Shown one piece after another: positions 27,268 through 34,004 of a stretch of DNA of 64,000 nucleotides. The DNA comes from Apilactobacillus kunkeei DSM 12361 = ATCC 700308 (GTDB lineage Bacteria > Bacillota > Bacilli > Lactobacillales > Lactobacillaceae). The stretch spans positions 1 to 64,000 of the forward strand of contig NZ_JXDB01000002.1 of assembly GCF_001281265.1 (NCBI RefSeq). Direction: 5' to 3'. The notes beneath the pieces are model-generated. The model ran no database searches, was not told the origin of the DNA, and was given only the letters and a program-made list of their open reading frames with translations. The stretch's first letter is position 1; each line of letters begins with the position of its first letter. The translations under genes and the position numbers were made by a program.

Positions 27268-28574
27268 GAGATCGCATTTTAGAACACAAACAACAAATTA
27301 AGTTGTTCATTAAGGAATTAATTGGTTTTGCGATTTTATTTGCGATTTTAGGATTAATTGTTTACTTCTTCTTCCAAAAGTCGATTTACTCCAACATCGA
27401 CGCTGGATTGAACCGCCAAAAGGAACGAATTGAGCGAAACACTTACGCCAATGAAGGCCCGTTGAGTGTTAATCAACGTCCCGGCGGTTTTAATCCGTTT
27501 AACAACTACAACAATAGTGACTTCCAGACTAACGTGATTGTCTTCAATAAAAAGGGAATTATCTCCAATAGAGGGATGCTTGGTCAAAGAAATTACAAGC
27601 TATTGAGTAAGTTGACCGTTAAGAACAGAAAATTAAATCAAGTTGAAGAAATTACTTTGTGGTCTAACAACTATGTGACCACGTTTAGAGGGATTCTATT
27701 AAAGGTGTCTGACGACAATACCAATCCCGAATATGCGGGTAATTATGTATTGATTTTGCAAAATATCGATGCTGATTTACTTGCTTTGCACAGTTTCGTT
27801 GAAGCATTGATTGTGACATTGATATTCTTCTGGGCAATTGCGATTTTAATCGCTTACTACCTATCTAAGTCGAGTATGAAACCAATCATTAATTCATGGC
27901 ACAGACAAAAGGAATTCAGTTCCAACGCCGCCCATGAATTGAGAACGCCGTTAACAGTTATTCAAAATCAAATGGAATTCTTGCTAACTAAACCAAACGA
28001 CAAAGTCGTTGAGCAGATTCAACCGGTATCGACAACGCTAGAAGAGGTTAAGCATCTAAAGGTCTTAACCCAACGACTATTGACGCTAGCGCGTTCTGAT
28101 TCCAATATCGTCCAAGCACAACGTTCTGATGTCGAATTGAATCCATTCTTTGAAGGTGTCTTGTCACCATTCAACGAGATTGCCACAAGTCAAAACAAGT
28201 CGTTTGTCGACACCATCGATGTCGATGGAAATGGCCATATTGATGCCGATTTGATTAAACAATTGGTGGTTATCCTAATTGATAATGCGATGAAATATAC
28301 ACCAAAGGGTGGCACTGTTTCCGTCAAAATTGTAAAGAACCACAGCAATCTAAAAATTGTGGTTTCAGACACTGGAAACGGTGTTCCTGACGAGGACAAA
28401 GCGCGTATTTTTGAACGTTTCTACCGTACAGATAAGTCGAGAAATTCCAAGACTGGAGGAACTGGTTTGGGATTATCAATTGCTAAATGGATAGTCGACC
28501 AACACCATGGTCGAATTCATGTCCGTGATAATCACCCAACTGGATCGATTTTTACAGTGAATATTAATTTATAA
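27264..28574 (+). CDS. sensor histidine kinase
   Basis: 436 residues. Membrane helices at about 18-37 and 180-200 flank an extracellular sensor domain of about 140 residues with an Asn/Pro-rich loop (GGFNPFNNYNNSDF). Then come the dimerisation/phospho-acceptor helix (NAAHELRTPL, His224), the N box (DNAMKYTPKGG), and G boxes (DTGNGVPDED, GGTGLGLSIAK). No HAMP domain is obvious. It pairs with the response regulator by 4-base overlap. The signal is unknown. Confidence 0.93.
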   Translation: MRDRILEHKQQIKLFIKELIGFAILFAILGLIVYFFFQKSIYSNIDAGLNRQKERIERNTYANEGPLSVNQRPGGFNPFNNYNNSDFQTNVIVFNKKGIISNRGMLGQRNYKLLSKLTVKNRKLNQVEEITLWSNNYVTTFRGILLKVSDDNTNPEYAGNYVLILQNIDADLLALHSFVEALIVTLIFFWAIAILIAYYLSKSSMKPIINSWHRQKEFSSNAAHELRTPLTVIQNQMEFLLTKPNDKVVEQIQPVSTTLEEVKHLKVLTQRLLTLARSDSNIVQAQRSDVELNPFFEGVLSPFNEIATSQNKSFVDTIDVDGNGHIDADLIKQLVVILIDNAMKYTPKGGTVSVKIVKNHSNLKIVVSDTGNGVPDEDKARIFERFYRTDKSRNSKTGGTGLGLSIAKWIVDQHHGRIHVRDNHPTGSIFTVNINL

Positions 28575-28674
28575 AAAATTAAATATTACAAAGATTTTCT
28601 AAAATTTAATATGGAATTGGCTTTCTTTTCCCCCTCTGGCTCTGTTACAATAAGCAATAATGATAAAACGATAA

Positions 28675-28728
28675 GAGGAGGTGTATAAGATATAAATTAA
28701 TTTTTTAATTTCTTTATATCTTTATATG
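28675..28728 (+). promoter_or_regulatory. Shine-Dalgarno site separated from the ATG by a hairpin
   Basis: GAGGAGGTG (28675-28683) is 42 bases from the lysozyme ATG, too far for normal initiation. Between them a perfect 10-bp inverted repeat, AAGATATAAA (28687-28696) and TTTATATCTT (28713-28722), can fold out and leave an effective spacing of six bases (TAT plus TAT). No other ribosome site precedes the ATG. The sequence is plain; the bridging role is inferred. Confidence 0.6.
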
Positions 28729-30129
28729 AGAAAAAAAGGATTATGGTTCTCGATTGTTGCCGTAATTGGTTTGATGCTTGCTAGCACCTCTGTACCAGCA
28801 ATGGCTGATGCAAGCAACGCTAACACATCAAACACCGTTTATGACATGTCAGAATGGCAAGGTAGCCTTACTGATACCCAAGCACAACAATTAAAAAATG
28901 AAGTACCATTCGTTATTTTAAGAGTGCAATACGGTAGTGCCTATGCCGACAAGACATTTGAACACAATCGTGATCTAATGGACAAATATGGTATCCCATA
29001 TGGGGTATACTCATTTAGTCAATACGAAAATCCTAGCGATGCCGCTTATGAAGCTAAAGTGCTATACAGTCGTGCACCAAAAGCAAGATTTTACGTAAAT
29101 GACTATGAATCACAAACAGTTACTTCTGGTGGAACCAATGAATCAACCGATGCATGGTTGAAGGCATTGAGACCATTGGTTGGTCAACGGAAGATTTTAT
29201 TTTATTCCTATGCTGATTTTATGGTGCAAAATGCAGCCAGTTCAGTCGCTAACTATGACGGTTACTGGTTAGCGGCATACCAAAACAATGAACCTGCTAG
29301 AGAACATGTTCTATGGCAATTTACTGATAAATTCCATTCAAATGCATTAGGTAAAAACCTAGATGCAAGTATGTTTACATCCAAGGATGCTAACTGGTTT
29401 ATTGGAGATGTTGCTGATGCCACTAATCCTACTGCCGTACCAAAGATTAAAGCTCCAAAGAGTGATCAATCTTCTAAAAAAGTAAATAAGAAGCAAAGTG
29501 CAGCGCAAAAGAATGCGTCCAGCCAAGCTAATCAACAAGCTGCCGACACTAATAACAATTCAAATGACTCAAACAACAATGTTAATAACACAGCATCAAC
29601 TACTAAGCCAAAGAAAAAGGCTGCAGTTAATAATGTTAATTACACTGCTGTTAATAAATCAATGACAATTGCTGGTGGTACAGGTCTAAAGATTTACAAC
29701 CATGTGCCTGGCGATAACCGTTACAAGAAGAACACTAAGGCCGTCCACAGGAGTAATTCTTACGCAACCAAGCGAGTTACTATTAACTCGGTAGCTAAGA
29801 ATACTTCAAATGGTCGTACTTACTACCGAGTTCTAAAAAATGGTAAGGTGTTAGGTTGGATTAACACCAACGGATTAGTAGCTAACGTTACTTATTCCAA
29901 GTACCACGCTACTAAGATTGTTAGAATGCACCCAAAGGTAAACTTCTACAATCACGTTGGTAACAGTGGATTCGCTGATATTCATGTTACTAACTACGGT
30001 ACCGGATACGCATACACCCCAGTACAAATCACCCAACGTGCTAAGAAAGACGGCTGGAAGAAGTACTACTACAAAGCTTACTACCAAGGTAAATTTATTG
30101 GTTGGGCCTACGGTGCAATGTTTAAGTAA
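28726..30129 (+). CDS. secreted GH25 lysozyme with C-terminal SH3/GW-like repeats
   Basis: 467 residues. Signal peptide (MRKKGLWFSIVAVIGLMLAS, cut near AMADA). GH25 muramidase domain about 38-230 with YDMSEWQGS, FVILRVQYG and the acidic YVNDYES. A linker rich in Lys, Asn, Gln, Ser (about 243-300) is followed by two wall-binding repeats ending VLGWINTNGLV and FIGWAYGAMF. It cleaves peptidoglycan and may act in autolysis or against competitors. It lies 150 bases behind the histidine kinase; no terminator is seen between, so it may be a target or a read-through member of that unit. The 5' leader is unusual, with a hairpin between the ribosome site and the start codon. Confidence 0.9.
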   Translation: MRKKGLWFSIVAVIGLMLASTSVPAMADASNANTSNTVYDMSEWQGSLTDTQAQQLKNEVPFVILRVQYGSAYADKTFEHNRDLMDKYGIPYGVYSFSQYENPSDAAYEAKVLYSRAPKARFYVNDYESQTVTSGGTNESTDAWLKALRPLVGQRKILFYSYADFMVQNAASSVANYDGYWLAAYQNNEPAREHVLWQFTDKFHSNALGKNLDASMFTSKDANWFIGDVADATNPTAVPKIKAPKSDQSSKKVNKKQSAAQKNASSQANQQAADTNNNSNDSNNNVNNTASTTKPKKKAAVNNVNYTAVNKSMTIAGGTGLKIYNHVPGDNRYKKNTKAVHRSNSYATKRVTINSVAKNTSNGRTYYRVLKNGKVLGWINTNGLVANVTYSKYHATKIVRMHPKVNFYNHVGNSGFADIHVTNYGTGYAYTPVQITQRAKKDGWKKYYYKAYYQGKFIGWAYGAMFK

Positions 30130-30141
30130 AAAACTTTGATC

Positions 30142-30178
30142 AAAAAGACGATTCGATAAAAGAATCGTCTTTTTTTAT
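30142..30178 (+). terminator. terminator after the lysozyme gene
   Basis: AAAAAGACGATTC-GATAAAA-GAATCGTCTTTTTTT. Confidence 0.88.
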
Positions 30179-30238
30179 ATCTTTTTTAAATTTTTTATTA
30201 AAAATAAATGCCGTTATATCAACGTTTGTAGCGTATTT

Positions 30239-30265
30239 TTAGCACTCAATGTAATTAAGTGCTAT
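30239..30265. promoter_or_regulatory. CIRCE-like HrcA operator
   Basis: TTAGCACTC-N9-AAGTGCTAT. The CIRCE consensus is TTAGCACTC-N9-GAGTGCTAA. The left arm is perfect, the spacer is exactly nine, and the right arm keeps the core AGTGCTA. It stands 105 bases before the first hsp20 gene and just upstream of its promoter. Confidence 0.8.
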
Positions 30266-30272
30266 TTTTTCC

Positions 30273-30301
30273 TTGACTATTTGACCAATACTGACTAATA
30301 T
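30273..30301 (+). promoter_or_regulatory. hsp20 promoter with CtsR-like heptads
   Basis: TTGACT (30273-30278), 17 bases, TAATAT (30296-30301): a near-consensus vegetative promoter. The spacer contains TTTGACC-AAT-ACTGACT (30280-30296), a direct repeat with a 10-bp period. It resembles the CtsR box on the opposite strand (GGTCAAA-N3-GGTCAAA) with the second heptad weak. Confidence 0.65.
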
Positions 30302-30369
30302 AAGAATTGTTGATAGGAAATAAATAACTACCAACTAAATATTGAAAATAATGAAAAGGGGCTTTGATT

Positions 30370-30798
30370 ATGGCTAACGAATTAAGAAACAGAGACTTTA
30401 ATGTATTTGATCCAATGAACGATTTCTTCGGTGACTTTGGTAAGAATTTCTTCAATTCAGTTGCTGGTAATCAAATGAAGACTGACGTTATTGAAAACAA
30501 AGATAATTACGTAGTAAGCTCTGAATTACCTGGTTTCAAGAAGGATGAAATTCATCTAGATTACAACAACGATACTCTAAGTATTCATGCTACACATGAC
30601 TTGAGTAAGGAAGACACCAACAGGGAAGGTAAGGTACTAAGAAAGGAACGCACTTCAAGTAATATCGCTCGTGCATTCTACCTACCTGATATCGATATTG
30701 ATAATGTATCTGCCGACTATGACGGAGGTATTTTAAAGATTACATTACCAAAGCAAGAAGTTAAGGATGAAGAAGCACACAAAATCAACATTAACTAA
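30370..30798 (+). CDS. small heat shock protein, Hsp20 (copy 1)
   Basis: 142 residues. ATP-independent holdase chaperone with an alpha-crystallin domain (about 38-135: KTDVIENKDNYVVSSELPG at the start, and the C-terminal strand GGILKITLPK). A short N-terminal arm (FDPMNDFFGDFGKNFF) precedes it and an I-x-I-type tail (KININ) ends it. The ATG at 30370 follows AAGGGG; a TTG two codons earlier is unlikely. Controlled by the CIRCE/CtsR-like region directly upstream. It is followed 28 bases later by a paralogue with a similar N-terminus. Confidence 0.93.
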   Translation: MANELRNRDFNVFDPMNDFFGDFGKNFFNSVAGNQMKTDVIENKDNYVVSSELPGFKKDEIHLDYNNDTLSIHATHDLSKEDTNREGKVLRKERTSSNIARAFYLPDIDIDNVSADYDGGILKITLPKQEVKDEEAHKININ

Positions 30799-30826
30799 TT
30801 AACTCAAATAGTTGGAGGGATATCTT

Positions 30827-31246
30827 ATGGCAAACGAACTAAGAAACAATGTATTCAACGACTTTATGGATCCAATGAGCAACTTCTTTGATGGATTAGG
30901 CAGAAACATGGCTAACTCCTCAAAGATGAAGACAGATGTTATCGAAAATGATGACGAATTCGAAGTGAAAGCTGAATTACCAGGATTTAAGAAGGAAGAT
31001 ATCAACATTAATTACGAAAATGATACCTTAACAATCCATGCTATTCACGATTTGAATAAGGAACAAAAAGACGAAGACGGTAAGTTGATTAGAAGCGAAA
31101 GAACATCTAGCGATGTTAGTCGTTCATTCTACTTACCTGATGCAGACACTGGTAAGATTGGTGCTAAGTATGACGGTGGTATCTTGGATATCATGGTGCC
31201 TAAATCTGCAGAAAAGCAATCCAAGCACTCAATTTCAATTAACTAA
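30827..31246 (+). CDS. small heat shock protein, Hsp20 (copy 2)
   Basis: 139 residues, clearly a tandem duplicate of the preceding gene (shared MANELRNN..F start, MKTDVIEN, ELPGFKKE, GGILDIMVPK). Alpha-crystallin domain about 34-130; the tail is SISIN, keeping the I-x-I-like motif. The ATG at 30827 follows TTGGAGGG. No promoter is seen in the 28-base gap, so it is co-transcribed with copy 1 and ends at the terminator just behind it. Small heat shock proteins assemble as oligomers; two slightly different subunits may mix. Confidence 0.93.
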   Translation: MANELRNNVFNDFMDPMSNFFDGLGRNMANSSKMKTDVIENDDEFEVKAELPGFKKEDININYENDTLTIHAIHDLNKEQKDEDGKLIRSERTSSDVSRSFYLPDADTGKIGAKYDGGILDIMVPKSAEKQSKHSISIN

Positions 31247-31248
31247 TT

Positions 31249-31279
31249 CAAAAAAAGAGCCGATATGGCTCTTTTTTTG
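31249..31279 (+). terminator. terminator after the hsp20 pair
   Basis: AAAAAAAGAGCC-GATAT-GGCTCTTTTTTT. Confidence 0.85.
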
Positions 31280-31361
31280 TGTATTTTTTCTGTAATATAA
31301 AGTGAAAAAATATTATAATAGAATTATAATGATTTTTTAAGGATGATTGGAGTGTTAGTAG

Positions 31362-32093
31362 ATGAGATTAGGTTGTTCTGGAGCGTTAGTTCTAATATTT
31401 TTACTTTTATGTGTGGTATCTAATCCAATATTAGCGATTACTATCGGGATTATCATTGCTTTAGCGGTAATTGTGTACGTAGTAATTAAGAACCACGGAG
31501 AAGTAGAACAGGCACGTTATAACAACGCACAAACAATTGATGCCTCAATGTCAAAAGAAGCATCATTCCAATTTAATAGTATGGTTTACAAACCAGTCAC
31601 ATCTTCTAAGGATGATATTCCTAACATGGAAATGATTCTAAGAACTGATCCAATCAAATACATTAAGAGCGATGAATTATCAAAACGTGAACAAGACATG
31701 CTAGATTCAGGTTACTCAATGGAAAACATCAGGGTTGCCAGAATCAATGTTGTTCAAGGATACAACGCTCAATACCAATTATTTGATCGTTACTATGATG
31801 TCCTAAAAGTTGAATCTGACATCACAACCGTTCCAAATCGTGCTATGACGGTATTACTAAAGCAAATGGTAATGTGCTTCTATCACCAAGAATTTGGTTT
31901 AAGCATTGACGTCCAACCACACTCATTTGACGATAACATGATTAAGAAGTTCATCGAACTATGTCCTGAAGTGAATATGTCTTCTTCATACTTCGATAAC
32001 GCCAATATTACTAACGAAAGATTCTTAAACCAACGCATTGATAAAGGTTGCTTAAATGCTTTTAAGAACATCATGATTGGTTACGACCTATAA
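31362..32093 (+). CDS. membrane-anchored protein of unknown function
   Basis: 243 residues. The first 45 form one or two membrane segments (GALVLIFLLLCVVSN; ILAITIGIIIALAVIVYVVI), then a soluble domain of about 190 residues rich in Met, Asp and Asn with no motif I recognise (ends KNIMIGYDL). The topology is probably N-terminal anchor, cytoplasmic body. The ATG follows TTGGAGTGTTAGTAG. It stands alone between two terminators. Confidence 0.7.
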   Translation: MRLGCSGALVLIFLLLCVVSNPILAITIGIIIALAVIVYVVIKNHGEVEQARYNNAQTIDASMSKEASFQFNSMVYKPVTSSKDDIPNMEMILRTDPIKYIKSDELSKREQDMLDSGYSMENIRVARINVVQGYNAQYQLFDRYYDVLKVESDITTVPNRAMTVLLKQMVMCFYHQEFGLSIDVQPHSFDDNMIKKFIELCPEVNMSSSYFDNANITNERFLNQRIDKGCLNAFKNIMIGYDL

Positions 32094-32101
32094 TATTTAT
32101 C

Positions 32102-32138
32102 AAAAAGAGCTACCAAGTTTTTGGCAGTTCTTTTTTTA
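32102..32138 (+). terminator. terminator after the 31362 gene
   Basis: AAAAAGAGCTACCAA-GTTT-TTGGCAGTTCTTTTTTT, with one mismatch and a wobble. Confidence 0.8.
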
Positions 32139-32256
32139 TTTTTATTGACTTAAATCATTAATAGATATATAAACTTAATAAGTAGTTTTTAAGTTAGAAT
32201 TGATTTTTTATCATAAACTACTCTACATAGTTTTACGTTTCACCGGAGTGATGATA

Positions 32257-32493
32257 ATGAAAAAATACAGTAATACTGTTTGGACCATTTTTTTGCTATA
32301 CGTTTTAATATTGTTATTTAGCGTTCACAGTTTAGTAATCTTTATTGCTGGATTGGCAATGCTTTCTATCCCAGTTGGATTAAGAAATATGCTAATCGTT
32401 GATTTTAAAAATAGAACTAAATGGTTTAACGTCGTAATGACAATCGTTGATATTTTGTTATTAGCTACAATCATTTGGATCAATATCAAATAG
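32257..32493 (+). CDS. small membrane protein, unknown
   Basis: 78 residues with three predicted membrane helices (TVWTIFLLYVLILLFSVHS; LVIFIAGLAMLSIPVGL; VVMTIVDILLLATIIWI). The ATG at 32257 has CGGAG eight bases before it. A longer frame from 32200 lacks a ribosome site and breaks the helix pattern. No family recognised. Confidence 0.65.
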   Translation: MKKYSNTVWTIFLLYVLILLFSVHSLVIFIAGLAMLSIPVGLRNMLIVDFKNRTKWFNVVMTIVDILLLATIIWINIK

Positions 32494-32524
32494 AAAAGCA
32501 TACGATTTATCGTATGCTTTTTAA
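32491..32524. terminator. bidirectional terminator
   Basis: AAAAGCATACGAT-TT-ATCGTATGCTTTTT serves both convergent genes. Confidence 0.88.
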
Positions 32525-33162
32525 TATATCCATAGCATCAACAGTATTAAAATATCCCATGAACAGTGGAGTACAATTGGTGCTATAATCCCGTTTGATT
32601 CCTCTCTAGATTTACCTAACAAAACTCCAGCTAATATGTAATACGCTAACGAAATGATGCTAAATAATGAATGGGAGATTCCATAAATAAATGATGATAA
32701 TAGGATAGCGTATTTTGTGTTAAAATTTTTCTTTAAGTAAGACTGAATTAAATCTCGGAAGAATAGTTCAACAACGATTGGTGATAATGTTAGACTGGCA
32801 ATAATACACAGTAATTGTAATTTTGGATTAGTATATCCAATTAGATTTAATAGATTGGTCTGAAAATTTTCGTGTGGATTGACAGTTAGGAGGACGAATG
32901 AAACCTCTAGGAGAAGTAGTTCGATTCCGATTACTACCAACCGGAAATTAAAATGATTATTATGGAAAGCATCAATTATTTTTTTATTGAGTATTTTATG
33001 GTAGAGATAAAGAATAACCGACATTAAGATGATAAAGGTAAATAATACCTCAATAACAGCATGGAATAATGGTTCGTTTGTTGAATAAATGATTGGATAT
33101 CGGACAAGTTCCATTAACGGTGAAAGGAATATCAAGATAAATATAAATGATGTTTTTTTCAT
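32521..33162 (-). CDS. CPBP-family membrane protease homologue (variant active site)
   Basis: 213 residues with about six membrane segments. The CPBP/Abi family active site is normally EExxxR with later H and HxxxN/D motifs. Here it reads SPIVVELFFRDLIQ, keeping the second Glu and the Arg but with Val in place of the first Glu. The later YGISHSLF and IVLHCSWDILI match the His motifs. Relatives serve in bacteriocin self-immunity or peptide processing. The ATG at 33162 follows AAGGAGTGAACGCG; an upstream GTG lies on the ribosome site. With the first Glu missing, catalysis is doubtful. Confidence 0.75.
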   Translation of the reverse strand: MKKTSFIFILIFLSPLMELVRYPIIYSTNEPLFHAVIEVLFTFIILMSVILYLYHKILNKKIIDAFHNNHFNFRLVVIGIELLLLEVSFVLLTVNPHENFQTNLLNLIGYTNPKLQLLCIIASLTLSPIVVELFFRDLIQSYLKKNFNTKYAILLSSFIYGISHSLFSIISLAYYILAGVLLGKSREESNGIIAPIVLHCSWDILILLMLWIY

Positions 33163-33308
33163 CGCGTTCACTCCTTGATTACTGATCTTTACTATTCGAT
33201 ATATATTCAGTTATTAATTAATTATAGTTCTATAAATTTATTACGCCGAATAATTTTTTCTAAAAAAATAAACCCAAATTTGGACAATTTTCGAAGGGAG
33301 AATATACG

Positions 33309-33587
33309 ATGAAAACGGCAAAAACAAAGTTAGAAACCGTAAAGGAATGGCTTTTCTTAATCATTGTTGTGACAGTGGTTGGTGCAGTAATTGGGATGAT
33401 TTCCGACTTATTATCTAATGGATTCACTGCACATAATTGGCATGAGTTTTGGACTTACGCCATTATTTCCGCAGTTGGTGGAGTTATATTGATGTTCTTA
33501 TACCTCATTTATAGTTTTATCACCGAAAGAATACACAAAAAACATCCAACATGGTTTGCACCACAAGATCCACCATCGAAAAAATAA
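33309..33587 (+). CDS. small two-helix membrane protein, unknown
   Basis: 92 residues. Two membrane helices (WLFLIIVVTVVGAVIGMISD and YAIISAVGGVILMFLYLIYS) and a basic, Pro-rich tail (HKKHPTWFAPQDPPSKK) that should face the cytoplasm. A GAAGGGAG site lies eight bases before the ATG. Ended by its own terminator. No function can be given. Confidence 0.65.
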   Translation: MKTAKTKLETVKEWLFLIIVVTVVGAVIGMISDLLSNGFTAHNWHEFWTYAIISAVGGVILMFLYLIYSFITERIHKKHPTWFAPQDPPSKK

Positions 33588-33618
33588 AAGCACACAATAA
33601 TGTGTGCTTTTATTTTTT
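33587..33618 (+). terminator. terminator after the 33309 gene
   Basis: AAAAGCACACA-ATAA-TGTGTGCTTTTATTTTTTG. Confidence 0.85.
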
Positions 33619-34004
33619 GTTTAATTGTTTATTTAAAAAAACTAAAATTCATAAAAATCTAATAAACACATAAAATTATTTATGTTCATTTGTTTAAATT
33701 TATTTATAATTTTCACTCATATTCCGAAAAAATTGTGTATTTTTTTAAGTATAAAAATGTTCAAATTAAAACTTATAATTACTATAAAGTGCCTTTAAGG
33801 CAATGTTTATAGTACCAATCCAAAAACTAAATATACTTTTGTTCTAATAGTAAATTGATGGTTTAAACATCTGTTAAACCTGTTAAGTAAAACTTAAATT
33901 ATAAAAACGTTTATATGTGTTAATTTTAACTACAGTAGCTTACTAAAAGTTAATAATTAAGAAGATTAAGAACACATTCTTAATTGTTTAAGGAGCGTGA
34001 AGAT
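33619..34004 (+). promoter_or_regulatory. long AT-rich leader region of adhesin 1
   Basis: 386 bases without a gene. It holds the small hairpin TGCCTTTAAGGCA (about 33790). Just before the ribosome site is a perfect 8-bp inverted repeat, ATTAAGAA-CACA-TTCTTAAT (33965-33984), which could be an operator for the TetR protein encoded behind the adhesin or an RNA stem modulating translation. I cannot fix a promoter. Confidence 0.4.
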
